Source of the DNA: Lasiodiplodia sp. COLG20
Lineage: Eukaryota > Ascomycota > Dothideomycetes > Botryosphaeriales > Botryosphaeriaceae
Length of the DNA stretch: 64,000 nt
Reading direction: 5' to 3'
NCBI GenBank assembly: GCA_009801085.1
Contig: VNWV01000004.1
Span: forward strand, 3,038,001 to 3,102,000
The notes under the pieces were generated by a model. That model worked only from the letters and a program-made list of their open reading frames with translations, was not told the DNA's origin and did no database searches. Positions 34,461 through 46,576 of this stretch are shown piece after piece (the stretch's first letter is position 1; each line of letters begins with the position of its first letter). The position numbers were made by a program, and so were the translations under genes.

Positions 34461-35701
34461 GAGGACTGCTGTAGTATTATCCGCGTACCCCCCTAATTTA
34501 CGGACTGAGCCTTCTCGTGTTGCTACCAACCGTTATGTCCAACGCTTCAACTTCACTCCATAAGATTTTTGATCGACCGCTGATACAATGCAGCGCTGCA
34601 ACCTGTTTGGACAACATCATTACCCCTTTTCCTCTCCCCACACCGTTTCCTCCATCATCCTCACGTTCGCTGTACTGCTGTATGTTGCCGATATCAACAC
34701 TTGCACCACTCGGTGGAATTAAAAGTTGTGCCAATGCGATTATCGGCCCAAGAAGAACCACTTCCCGTTATTTAAGCTCTTCGCTAAGCTAAACGCTAAG
34801 AATCCCTTTTACACCCTGACGCTGCGGTATATGTCTGGAAGGGGTAGCTTTCTGAGAGGGGATACTCGTCCATTCTTCTGATGCTCAATTTTTTTTGTCT
34901 CAAGCCAGGCAGGTTTAAGCAATGCAGGACTTATAGGCGCCAAATTCGCTTGTGATCATGGTCCGCGAAGCTTAAGCGGTCAGTAAAAATGCACGCCCCA
35001 GATTATATTCCCAAGCTGCTCACTGATTTCTAAGAAGCTCAAGAATCGTGTGGGGAAAGAGGGAGTTTGGCGGAAGTGAAATGGGAGCCGAAGGCGAGTG
35101 CAGTAGAGGGCTCTGCGAACATCTATCGAAGGCAGCGGTTCCAGCCTTGCTCTAATGTGGCAGTAGGAAAGAATGTTGGAGCCAGAATGGACGATTATCG
35201 TAGTCATGCTGCGCTGCTGACGACAGGCAGTGGTGAGGACATAAGACAAGGCTGCGCCCGTATCTGACGCAGCCAATTGGCTCCGGGCTGGTCCGTCACC
35301 TGTTTGTAGACCCTGCAGGCTCGGCCGAGGCCTGGTACGACCTTGACATCGAATCCGCACGAGCTCCGCCCGAAGCGGGCGTGCTTGGCAGGAATTCTAG
35401 ACGCAAGATTACCGGTACAGGCTTGCAGATGGGCGCAGGTTGCGACGCAGGCTCAGCCAATCCCTATTCGCGAAGTCGTGACTATGGATGTGTCTCAATC
35501 TTTCTTTTATCATATATCAAGTCCAACGCGGCTTTCTGAGCTACAGCTTGACGCTTCACCTGCTCTATTTGAAGCATCTGCGTTGCAATTTTCCACGGCC
35601 CGTCTCTATTCTACGTTCTACTATCTCTAGTACATGTCATTTCCCATCTCCACTTTGTCAAGCTTAATCTCAGCTTTCAGGCACGACAAAGTGTTTCAAA
35701 A
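34461..35701. other. Gene-poor, AT-rich region
   Basis: Several short open frames on both strands, none with splice structure or recognised similarity to the neighbours. It precedes the first member of the small membrane-protein family. Confidence 0.35.
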
Positions 35702-36386
35702 ATGCATTACAATGCCTCAAACTGTTAGTCCACCAAGCTGCCCTCACAACTGTGCTTTTACTTATCTCAACCCTTTTTTTTCCTTTTCTTATAGACGCTG
35801 GACCGTTATCCTCTTCCAATAAGGAAAGTGTATGGTCTGTTAGCACCACCATCTCCTTTCTTGGAGCCCTTTTCACTGCAGTACCGATCTTTTTTCTGCC
35901 GTGGAAGAAGCTCCTAAGGTCCCGGTGGCAGCTTCTACGGTCCATTAAGCAAGGCCATCCATTGCCTCAACTCGGTAAGCTGCCTGGACCTTAAGCCAAT
36001 ATATAAAAGATATAACAGATTGACTGAGTCATGCATTAAAAGGTTCCCCGAGTGAGATGGAAATGGGCCATCATACACCTGCATCTCATGAACCTTCTGC
36101 AACAACGGTACCCCCACAAGCCGACATCACTGCGGCTGTTGACAATCGCACCCAGCCCCATGCCGAAAAGCCAGCGCGACCCACCCAAATGACTGGCAGA
36201 GACGAAGTCCATTCTGGGGGAGATGCGATACCGCTGAACAATATCCGCCAAGGCGCTTCTGGAATACAGAACACAGAGGTCAATCAGGGCAGTGAGAACA
36301 TCAAGCAAGGACAATTATTGGAGTCATTGGAGCGCGTGGAGACCTACCATGATGTTCCAAGTGACGAGCATGGACGAACCTCCTAA
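35702..36386 (+). CDS. Small single-pass membrane protein, family copy 1
   Basis: Predicted exons are 35702-35723, 35795-35974 and 36043-36386 (181 aa); both introns are phase 1 (GTTAGT/TATAG and GTAAGC/AAAAG). The protein has a very short N-terminus (MHYNASN, an N-A-S glycosylation sequon), then about 15 polar residues, one transmembrane helix (VSTTISFLGALFTAVPIFFL) followed by basic WKKLLRSRW. A long polar tail contains SEMEMG, PTQMTGRDE and PLNNIR. Two further copies with the same exon plan lie at 37419-38102 and 39897-40587. No known domain was recognised. The topology suggests a short outside segment and a cytoplasmic disordered tail; this is inferred only from charge. Confidence 0.6.
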
Positions 36387-37418
36387 GTTTGATACTGGCT
36401 ATCGTGACATGGTGAGGCCACGGTTAAGCAAGGTGTTCTGCGGCATGGCCCATTGGCTCTTAGTCTGCCAAGGTGCCGGATTCTCGGATGTTTTCTTTTC
36501 TACGACCTTCATGCTTCTAGGCTCGCCGATAGTGCGCATCAGGGCTGGGTTGTCTTTATTTAGAGATTCCGTTTTATATAGGAATTCTCTCGTGGATGCA
36601 CTTTGTTCCGACCTCGGTACCTTGTCTGCTTCTTTTCGTTATATAATCTACCTCCACCAAAGCATATTTAGAAACTTATGTTGTCGCTATAAGAGCATGG
36701 AGACTGATTGGAAAGAAGAAGAGAACCCTATTAGCGAAATGCGTCTCGAACTACTGCGGTGGACCTTGATCGCAAATAAGGCGCATATCAGAAAACATAT
36801 TGTAGGCGATCCCCGATATTCCCTGGGTCATGTCTGAGGGTTGCTTGGCCAAAGTACACGCACGATACTGAGACACCACAGGGCTTAAGCGACGGACATC
36901 CAGACGGCCTCAGCGCATGCAAAGTGGACCATGTTCTGGGCAGGCTGCAAGGGACCAACACACCGCGCAGCAAAGCTCACCGAACTTTTAGCAGTGGAGA
37001 AGAGAGATGCGAATAGAGTTGGCGCCCCCACAACGTCCCCACAGCCACGGGCGCAGCGGGCACGTGCCCGGAAGTATTCCGATTGGGGTTTAGTAGCAAA
37101 TGGCTTTGATGATATCACAGGCCGCTGCTACGACCAATCCCGCTTGGTCTCGCCTTTCGCTACAACTCCTTCGCATAGCCTGATTGACTGTTGTCAATGT
37201 ATATATTCCGGTCACTCCTGCGCTGTAACATCTCTCATAGACACCACCGTTTTCCTGTCCAAACAATTGCCGCACATACCACCACACATACTTTGAAGCC
37301 AAGGAAGTTTGCATTGCAATATTCTGCATAGTTCCCGTCCAACTTGGTCATCGAGTTTCATTCAGCACAATTCGACATCTGCTCTTTCCACGTCGCTTTT
37401 AGCATCCTAGCACTCAAC

Positions 37419-38102
37419 ATGCCTTCAGGTTTTCATTACAACGCGTCAAATTGTTTGTATTCTGAAAAACACGCGCTGTTCAGCATTAGCTTACCTCAAT
37501 CTCTGATAGTCACTATCCCGGCCTTTGCTCCCGGAAAGGAAAGCGGATGGTCTGTCGGCACTATCGTCTCCCTAGTAGGCGTTGTAATTGCCGCACTTTC
37601 ACTCGTCATCACTCTACGGGGGAAGTTCCAAGGTCCTAAAGCTGGATCTCCATCATCTCAACTTGGTAAATTGCTAAGCAGCAGTCATCTCCTTAAGCAA
37701 GTAGGTGGCTGATCTCCCAAAATTTTGGACATTGAAATGGGCATTCCGGCACCGGCCTCTTGTGACTCGGCTACGCAAGCCAGCATACTGGAGTATCTCG
37801 ACGATACCCACCGGGAACAGGCAAGCGGCATGATGTACCCCATCCAAATGGACGCGGACGAGAGCCAGTCTATGTGCGATGTTGTGTCACTGAACGAGAT
37901 TCGTGTGGCTACTTCTGGGTCTGCAATGATGGAAATCTCCCATCATGACGATGCCCGTCAGGAGGGACGACCACTGCTATTGTTGGAACCAGCATCGTTG
38001 TCTACTAAAACCTTGCCTGTCATTATGGGTGAAGAGCAAAGACGGCCTCACGAAGCTTCGAACGATGCACCAGCCATTGTTCGCCGTACTACGGCCCCGT
38101 AA
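37419..38102 (+). CDS. Small single-pass membrane protein, family copy 2 (splice acceptor lost)
   Basis: Exon 1 is 37419-37452 (MPSGFHYNASN) and exon 2 is 37510-37665, joined by a phase-1 intron to give NASNFTIPAFAPGKESGWS and a transmembrane helix (VSLVGVVIAALSLVITL). The tail homologous to the other copies is open from 37713 to 38102 (DIEMGIPAP, PIQMDADES, SLNEIR, MMEI), but the expected acceptor before GACATTGAAATG reads TTTTG, with no AG, so the third exon cannot be joined as in copies 1 and 3. Either the mRNA retains the intron and ends at TGA 37710-37712 (78 aa), or a weaker in-frame AAG acceptor near 37779 is used, or the copy is decaying. Confidence 0.5.
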
Positions 38103-39896
38103 GGTATCGTCAAGCGGGGGGGTTTTTGGCTTACGCATGGCTAGTTCACATCTAGCCTTTTATTGGCGTTTGAAGGGGATAGATCTTAGCGTGTTTCCCA
38201 TCGATCCTACGAAATTATGTTTTCTTTGAACAGTATCAGTTTTTATTGGTATTTGTACAGCAAGGCATGGGTTTCGGGGTACGGTCTTTCTTTTGTGCGT
38301 GGAGAGAGAAACATTTTCCTTTGGATGTACGTTTCTCTTGAAGACAAAGCCAAATTCTCTTTTTGATTTCGTGATGAAATAATCTACATGTTAGTGAGTG
38401 GCCGCTCGGCAATGAAGTTCCCTCAGTCTTGCGGCAGTTGAACCGCCCCCGAAAAACGCTAGGCGGTACCACAGTACACAGCCTCGTTGTGTCCTCGGTC
38501 CCTCGTGGCCTTATCGTACCGAACAAGCAAAGAACAGCATAGAAAAAGCGTCGTATGAGCTAGGAAAAGGGCTCAGTGATTATTTATCTGTTATTCGAGG
38601 GATATGCTTGAGCATGAAATGATAGTGCCCGATGTTTCCAGTTGGCTATCATGCGGTAGTGTAGTTGCGATGAGTTGAGTGAGGGAGAATCATACCAATG
38701 GGCGGGCGATGCTCAAGAACATCCTTGCAGGCTGCTACGCCAATCGTACGCGGTTCTGACCTTGTCAACAATGGAGGATTGGCGGGCGAACGCGGAGGGG
38801 GGAGCTGTTCCCTGGCAGAGGCATGTGGGTGGGCTGGATGGTGCGACTGTCGCAGCTGTCGTGGCCGCCCCGACCGTTAGGCAGCTGCCGCCCCGACTCA
38901 GCAGCACCGCCGGGCGCGGCAGAGGCGCCATGCAAATCTGCGCTGCTCCCACACGGCATCGATCAGCGCCGGCAGGGCCCGGCTACCTTTCGCTTAGGTA
39001 GGATCCTGCCTGAGGTTTATGCCCCCTCCACCCTCCGTGCTTCCCTTCCCTTCCCGGCTGTTTCGCTGCCACCCGCCAACGTTACGTCTCGTCCCTAATC
39101 TCGTCACCTGCAATAGCATGGCCAGCATCTCGCCCAACGCCGGCAGAAGCAACGCCACTCGCATTTGCGGTCAGCCGAGTGTGCTAGAGTTTTGGCCGTG
39201 CTGTCGTTTCAGCGAGCTGCGATGACGTTACTTACGACCCGACGAGTGGCATCTGCATCTGGGTCTAGCATCTGGGCTCTTTGGGCGTACTAAGAAAAGA
39301 TGAAGGCAGGCCATGGACCGCGTGGATCGAAAAGAGCTTTGGACGAGAAGCCTTGTCCCAGTGGGTCGGTTCCTCGTGTCCTCGGCAGAAGAGGGATGCA
39401 GCAGGCGGCGGCGGGCGCAGCTCACCACCCAGCGGCCAGCCGGCGCCCGAGTCTTGAGCCCGTTTCAAGCGACCCAATAGCCGGCCGGGATGGCGATTCT
39501 TCGATTCCAACACCCCGGGCTGCTCGCTCTCGCACCGCTTGACCCCTGCGGCGATCGCTTGCGCAGGGACGGACGGTCTCTACCGCTGCTTAGGTTTCTT
39601 GTTGGTTGATTCCCCTACCTTACGTTCTTAACGAATAAGGGCTTTGCTAAGCCTCGATTTCTGATTGCCGAGCGCGGCGTGGAGCCATCTACCTCCAACC
39701 ATAAATAAAGTCGATGCCCTTTACATATTCCAGAAAGCACTTCTTCTGTTGGCATTTTCTCCTGCTTTCAAAAAGCCTGTTTATCTTACATTCATGCCAT
39801 TTCGCCCGAAGCTTCCTCTTCCTCATACTCCCATCTGTTTCCCGTTATCAGCCTGTCCGATTTTGTTTCTACCTTTAGGACACACACACATACGCA
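38103..39896. other. Gene-poor region between family copies 2 and 3
   Basis: Contains a GC-rich block from about 38670 to 39560 with overlapping chance frames, then AT-rich DNA. No gene is supported. Confidence 0.35.
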
Positions 39897-40587
39897 ATGT
39901 CCTCTCCAACTTATTACAACGCTTCAAACTGTCAGTCTACTGCATAACATATAATATAACCTTGGCTTACCTCAACTTCTTCATTGACAGTCACTATCCC
40001 GGCCTTTTCTTCCGATAAGGAAGATGCATGGTCCTTCAACACCATCATTTCACTCGTCGGGGTCCTGATCACCGCGTTTCCTGTTACGTTGCTTTTGTGG
40101 AAGAAGTTTCAAAGGCTTCGGTCCCCCCAACAACCGTCTCAGTCACCTCAGCCTGGTAAGTTACTTAGCAGTGCGCATCACCTCACATAATAAGCGTGCT
40201 GACATACACTCAGGATCCACTAGCGAAATAGAAATGGGCAATCGTATACCCGTATCCTCTCGAGTTGATGTTGAATTGCATCCCGGCAACCACCAGAACC
40301 AAGCAAATGACACAACGCACCCGATCCGGATGGATAATACCGACGACAGGCAGGCAGGTCGACGGTCCATGGCACTGAATGGGACTTGTAGAGATACCTC
40401 TCGTCCACCGATGATGGAAGTTCACCAAAGCAGTGACCGTCCGCAGCAAGGGCAGTCACCGGAGTTGTTGGATCGAGCATCATTTCCCGTGGAGGCCCTT
40501 CATAGCCTTCCCGGTGAACAGCGTGAAAAAGTTTCTCTGGATTCAGAAGACTTCGTGGTTATCATCCGTCGAGCTACAACCGCCTGA
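39897..40587 (+). CDS. Small single-pass membrane protein, family copy 3
   Basis: Predicted exons are 39897-39930, 39991-40155 and 40214-40587 (190 aa); both introns are phase 1 with GTCAGT/TGACAG and GTAAGT/ACTCAG ends, and the second has a CTGAC branch. The protein starts MSSPTYYNASNFTIPAF, carrying overlapping N-A-S and N-F-T sequons, then a transmembrane helix (TIISLVGVLITAFPVTLLLW) and basic KKFQRLR. The tail has SEIEMG, PIRMDNTDD, ALNGT and MMEV, each aligning with copies 1 and 2. This is the best preserved copy and the reference for the family's gene model. Confidence 0.65.
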
Positions 40588-41177
40588 TGTTTTAGCCACG
40601 TGATGATTCCATGGTCAAGCGAGGCATTCTCAGCGTGGTTCGTTTGCTTTTGGGGTTTTATCAGCGTTGTCAAGGCTCTGTGGCTTTGAATACTTTCCTT
40701 TGTATAAGTATTTTCTTCTGGATTGACGGATGTGCATCGGTAAGGGTTTCCCTCTTCTGACATGGTCCTTGGACCGGAAGCAGTACAAAGAGAGGCTGGT
40801 GAGAAGCTGGACTCCGTTCAAGGCTGGCGAGCATCATTGTATCCGATTATTCGATGCACAGCCAGGGTTCACAGGGTTACTAGAATACACGCAAAACCAT
40901 GTCGTTCGTTGGTCCTCCCGATGGGGAAATGATGCTCTACTCTTATCATCTTAGTGCGCTACCAGCCATTGTTGAGGCAAGGTCATCCCTGCCTCTCCCC
41001 GCACTACACCTCGAGTTGGACATCACTTTCACAACAATGCAAGTAGATAACGAATTCCTGATAGATCGAAACATCCATCTTCATAGCATATTTACATGAG
41101 TGCTACATTACATACATACATACATTACATTTTTAAAAGATCCCATATACTTTCATACACATTGCCTCATATCCCGC

Positions 41178-42737
41178 TTACAGGAGGCAGAACAGCATAG
41201 CGGCCGAGACCAGGCCGACGAGGCCGGCCATGGGGGAGAGGCCAGAGGCCATACCGTCGAAGGGGACGACGGGGATGCTGGGGGTGGCAGCGGGGGTGGT
41301 CGCGACGGGGACGGTGGCGACGGGGGTCCAGCTGGTCAGGGTGACGGTGGAGCCGTTCTTGAGGGTCTCGGTGAGGATCTCCTTGCTGGAGATGACGGTG
41401 GAGGACTTGACGCCGCCGGCGCCGGGGGTCGAGGGCTTGGGGGTGACGAAGGCGCTGGGGGTGGTGGGGGTGGCGACGATGGGGACCGAGACCGAGGGGA
41501 TGGTCAGGGCCGGGGTCGACGACAGGTCGCTGGGGATGCTGGCGACCGGGGTGGAGCGGACGGGAGGAGTGGTGGTCTCCTCGGCGGGCTCCTCGGGCTC
41601 ATCGCTGGTGCCGCAGTTGACGCCGCCCTTGACGATCGAGTCGAAGTCGGAGCAGGAGAAGTCGGCGCTGCTGGAGCCCGAGATGTCCCACGAGCCGCCG
41701 ACGGTGGTGAGGGACTCGAAGGTGAACTCCTCGAGGCTGGCGAAGTCGAAGCTCAGGTCGCCCGTGACCTCCTCGAGGCTCTCGAAGGCGACGCTGGTGA
41801 AGCCGCAGTCGCTGATCTTGAGGTCACCGCCGACTGTCAAGGTTATTAGCATGCGTGTTGTGTGTAGTAATTGGCATGAGTGTAGACTTACCGGACTTGA
41901 GGGCGGACAGGGAGAGGGACTCGAGGTCCCAGACACCGCTGATCTCGAGGGAGCCACCGATGGTCTCAAGGGTGGAGAAGTCAAAGGTCTCAAGGTAGGA
42001 CTCAGTGATGGTGATGGACTCCTCAATGGAGGTCAGGGAGGGGAAGGAGAGGCCAGTGGCGTTGGAGATGGTGATCTGCTTGGCGCTCTCGAGCTGGGGG
42101 AAGCTGATGTCGACAGCGTTGGTGTTGCCGCCGATGGAGATCTCCTCGACCGAGGTCGAAGCGACCGAGACGGACCAGAGGAAGGCGTTCTCCTCGATGA
42201 TGATCTTCTCGGGCTCGAGGACATCGAGCTCGAGGCTGGTCAGGTAGGTGTCACGAACCTCGACGGTCGAGCACTCCTGGATGGTGCTGCCAAAGTCCAC
42301 CTCCCACAGCAGGGGAAGAGAGGCAAGGCTGAGAGACTCGACCTTGTTCAACGAGGGAAGGTCGAAGCCAGTGAAGATGGGCGAGTCCTTGAGCTCAAGG
42401 CCGCCGACCGTGGTGAGCGAGTCGGCGCTGAAGTAAGTGAGAGTCTCGGCAGAGTCGACAATAAGCGAGCCGGTGATCTCCTCAATGCCATCGAGGGCGA
42501 TGGAGCCGAAGACCTCCTCAGAGATGGAAATGCTGCCCTCAAAGGTCTTGCAAGAGGAGATCTCGAGAACATCATCCACACCGACGGTAAGGACACCACC
42601 ATCGGGAGCGGAGCAGCCTAACAGCAGGTCAGCATTGGTACAACAGGCATTGAAGGAAGAGACTGACCAGCAGCGGCGGCAGAGCCGGCAAGAAGGCCGG
42701 AAGCGGCAATAGCCCGGAGCTTGGTCGAGTAAACCAT
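41178..42737 (-). CDS. ecm33: GPI-anchored cell-wall protein Ecm33
   Basis: Predicted exons in transcript order are 42737-42668, 42617-41892 and 41833-41178 (483 aa); introns are phase 1 with GTCAGT/TGTTAG and GTAAGT/TGACAG ends. A signal peptide (MVYSTKLRAIAASGLLAGSA) is followed by Ecm33-type L-domain repeats of about 24 residues (such as EEITGSLIVDSAETLTYFSA, SLTTVGGLELKDSP) from about 30 to 325. A final Cys pair (DFSCSDFDS, GVNCGTS) closes the domain. A Thr/Pro/Ser/Val-rich stalk of about 120 residues precedes a C-terminal hydrophobic GPI signal ending GLVGLVSAAMLFCLL. In the family the protein sits on the plasma membrane and wall and is needed for wall integrity. Strong codon bias (few A/T third positions) suggests high expression. 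Confidence 0.92.
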
Positions 42738-45153
42738 TGTGAAGTGAGTGGAATCAACCGGCTGGACTGCGTGAAGTACGGTTGGGATGAAGAAAGTTCT
42801 TGCCCTCTCAAGACGGGTACCTGGGCGCAGCCGCTTTTAACTCTAAAGTCGCGGTCAACGAGCTGACTCCGGCGAACGTGCTGGGCTGGAGGCCGGCGCC
42901 GCCTTTCGCGTCCGAGCGGTGGGTACCAGCATGGCCATGGCCTCAGCCGCCAGCGCTGAACGCAGATCGCCGACAAACCACCACCGCATTTTCAGCCTTA
43001 TTTTCATGCAGAGTATGGGGACGCCGTCTTGGCAGCTCGTTGATCCTCAGCACAACGGAGGCTCCGAAGGTTCCATGCGGCAGCTTGGAGCTCATACTGG
43101 ACGTGTGGGTGCCAGCGGAGACTCCTCTCCAGCGTGCGCCTTTTGCTCTCGGCTCGTAAAGGCCCCACTGAGCGCTCAATGGCGTGAGAGCTTCAGGTGC
43201 GGCGTGCCCGGCCACAGTGGGGTTTGCTGCAGGAGAAGCGCTTCGAGAACTGGGCCAGAACAGCATGATCCCCAGATTAACGCCACATCAGGAAGGCCTT
43301 AGCCCAAACCAAGGCCTGGTGGCGGGATAGGGGATCGCGGGTGGGTTAATGTGCCCCCGTATAACGGAGCACGTACCGCGGAAGATCGGGAGCTTCGAGT
43401 CATGGGGCTGAGAGGCTTTCTGTAGGGTCGCCACCATCACAGAGTTGAATTGGTTTAATTGTAGTGGCTTGAGCGATATATCCAACCGAATCGGTGAGCG
43501 GCCCGTCGAGCGGGAAGAGCCACCCGAGAGTAGACTCGAAGGAGCGGGCGGAGAAGGAGCTTGCATGGATGCAGCAACCACACAGTACGGCTGCGCGAAG
43601 CTTCCAGAGACAAGGCGCTGATATTCTGGCGGTCAGTGATCTGCTGTGATTGGCCAGGAAGAGCGGGTGTTGTAAACGTGCCTGAACATCCGCCGCGCAC
43701 AAGCCACGTCGAGTTACCGGAGTAGACTAGCGCATATACTCAACGGGGCAAGTCACGGTTGAAGGCCCGAATAACTCGAAATGGCGGTATCCCTGCATAA
43801 TGTTTAGGGTTTGCTTTTTCCTTTCTTCCACCGACAAGCCCGCCATATTGTAGGAGACATGTCTCAGATGAACAAGGGGTCCCTGAAGTGCTGTACACGC
43901 ATGCAACAGAACGCGTGGCAGTCGTCGGTGTCGTCGACAAAGATCAGATACGATCTGCTTATAGCATGAAAATTAAAAGGCGGGAGTGAGCAAAGCCGAC
44001 CTAAACTTTACTCATCGAGATCCATTTCCCGGAGGGATATCACGAGACCACCAGTTGCTCCTTGCTGCGTTAAAGCTGATAGTCTCTCGCTCGTATAGCT
44101 CCATGCGTCTCTGTGCCTGCTGTTCTTGCGTCACAGGAATCCGCTATTGTATAATAGCTTGCAATTGTTAGGGAGGTAGTCCACTGGCATGTGAGGAAAG
44201 ATGGTGAACAAATCAAGATTCGCTCTGTCTTCCAATATCCCGGGGAATTGAGGCTGCAAAATTGAAGGTAACCACACACCCAGCTATCGTGTATATTCCG
44301 AAAAGTCTTTCGAAATCGTGGTGCTCATGAGCAGGGTTCAGTCTCTGTCCACGGTTGAAGGTTCCTCGTTGTTGGGTCCATCCGAGAGGAAGGATCTCGT
44401 TAATGTCTGATCTCCAAGACCTGCTCATGATCTGGTCCCGGTGTAATACATATCGAACTTGTGCGCGATATTGCAATGGGCATGCCTAGGCGAAAGAGGC
44501 AGAGAGCGCGCCGTCCTCAGATACGAGAGCAGTGTTGTTTCCTCTTTAGCACGCATCAGCTCTGAATCCGCACCTACCCTCGATGGTGACTCTTGGAGGA
44601 CAAGATCTCAAGCGTGGAGTGGGGTTATAGCGTGGGTGCTCCTTTTCATGGCAATTCCCGTCCGTGGCCCCTGCGCAGCTCTGTATAAAGAGACCATGCC
44701 TGCCGTTGTATCGATAAGGATAAGAAATGCACAGATTGCGCTGTGCAAAGTGCTATCAGGTCGGTTATGATAACAGTCGAACTGTGCTTCTTTGCTCGTG
44801 TTCGATGACATGTGTGGCGCATGCTCATTTCGGAGGTGTGGTGTGGCGTAGCGCCTCACTTGGGTGTCGTCTGATCTTGAATAGTAGGACAATCTGTACT
44901 GGTCAATTCTTCTGATTACACGGTTCGCACCTTATCGCAGAAACAGTTACGTGATCACTTTACCGTCGAAGAATGCCTTCAGTTGCGCTGGGGCAATCCA
45001 CCATGAACCCACAATGTCGTTGTCGTCATATGAATGAAGTAGATGAAGTGTTAACATACGAGAAACAAGATCTAATTGACGCCGAATATGCGAGGAAGTA
45101 ATTGCGCTGCACTAGGTCAGAAAGATTCATAATATCGTGGCCCACCTATCAAA
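42738..45153. other. Gene-poor region
   Basis: The first few hundred bases are the promoter of the Ecm33 gene. The rest carries only short overlapping frames on both strands without protein-like character. No repeat or RNA gene was recognised. Confidence 0.4.
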
Positions 45154-46169
45154 TCAGTCGTGGAGCTCAGCTACAGCAAAGTAGCCCTTGTTCTCCACAA
45201 CACCTCTATCCTTGACCACCGCCGTGTACTTCACCACCCACTGCGGTGTGACATCTCCCTTCAATCCATCCGATGAGCCATCGGAGCCAACCAAAACGCC
45301 AGCACCCTTCTCCCCGGGACCCAAAAGTTCCCTCACTGTACCGGACGGCAGGATGTTCGTGCAATCGTTGTGCGTGAGCAACTCGATGCCTTCCTGCTTT
45401 GCATACAGTATGAGCGGCTTTGGCACCACGCAGCAGTCCCGGACGTTGATCTGATCCACACTCGGTCTCAGTCTCGCCTTGGCCAAAAACTTGGTTAACC
45501 GCTGCGAACCGAACTCGGACAGTCCCAGCTTTCCGATCAAGCCCTCATCATGCAGAGCTTCAACAGCGCGCCATGTTTCGATCATGCTGTCGATATCCTC
45601 AGCGCCAGTGCCGCTCTCCGACTCGGAACCACCGCCATTAGGTATGCTACCGCTCTCATCGGCATCGGAGTCCTCGTCGTCAGCGTCAAAGGCGATGCCT
45701 GGGAAAGAAACAATGAGTAGGTCGATAGAGGGAACGTGTAGCTCTTTGAGAACGAGGTTGACGGCGTCGCGGGTGTGTGCGATGCGCTGGGCGACGGGCA
45801 CGTGGGGAAGGTAGAATAGTTTCACGGTGATATCGTATGCGGCGCGTTCCTCGGTTAAACCCGACTGCGAGAAGTCGAGGGCCGGAATGTATAGGTCGGT
45901 GCCGTTCTGCGAAGTCCAGGCGCGGAAGGATGAGGTGGAGGAGGCACTGTTCTCGCCGTTCGTGGCAGCTTGTGAGGCTTGCTGGTTCGAGGAGAAGTTT
46001 GCGCGGAGGGCGGAAGTGAGTTCGGTGTTGGACTTCTCGTGGAGGTTGCGGCGGATGGCAGAGGGGCCAACGCCCATGATGTTACTGGATCGCTAGACGT
46101 CAGATCATTTGCGGGAGGCAGTGTGCCTGAGAAATTTGCATACGCGGTAGACAGGACTAGTCTCGTCAT
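45154..46169 (-). CDS. Glutamate-cysteine ligase regulatory (modifier) subunit
   Basis: Aldo-keto-reductase-fold partner that tunes the catalytic subunit in glutathione synthesis. Predicted exons in transcript order are 46169-46144 and 46084-45154 (318 aa); the intron has a GTATGC donor, CTGAC branch and GATCCAG acceptor. Splicing gives MTRLVLSTANIMGVGPSAIR, matching the family's LSTGNxMxxGPS start. Further signatures are HVPSIDLLIVSFPG, IGKLGLSEFGSQRLTKFL, the diagnostic VDQINVRDCCVVPKPLI and IELLTHNDCTNILP. An acidic Ser/Gly insertion (about residues 150-180, DADDEDSDADESGS) interrupts the barrel. The catalytic-subunit gene lies 24 kb away on the same strand. No extra exon upstream was needed. 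Confidence 0.88.
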
Positions 46170-46576
46170 AGCGACAGTGGGAGTGGGGTGAGTCTCAGAA
46201 ATGGTGCCGGCGGGCTTTGATTGAGAGAAGCGCTTGTAGGCGCGGCGCGGGTGTAGGACTATATTCAACAAAGACTGGAAGTCGCGAGCCTGGCGCGAGG
46301 TGATTTCCATACCGCGCTGGCGGAAGTTTATAGCGCAATGTCCACGCGACGGCGGTGGAAGTCGGACGATAGAGATATTGTAAGCAGTCGGCGGAGCAGC
46401 CGAGACGGCGGGGCCGTGAATGCGCCGTCCAGACTCGGCGGGGCTCTTCCGCGCCGACCGCGCCGACCGCAGACGTCTTGGCATCCGCGGACCTGCAGTC
46501 CAGCGTCCTAAATTACGTGCGCCAGAGCAACCCCCTCCACCCACAACCCCAAGCTCTCATTCCCCGCAGCACCGCC

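Noticed and set aside
41106..41130. CATA-rich tract near the Ecm33 3' end
   Set aside because: Short simple repeat with no further structure.
41100..42621. Long plus-strand frames (249 and 463 aa)
   Set aside because: Antisense to the Ecm33 gene; Gly/Asp/Glu-rich from reversed codons.
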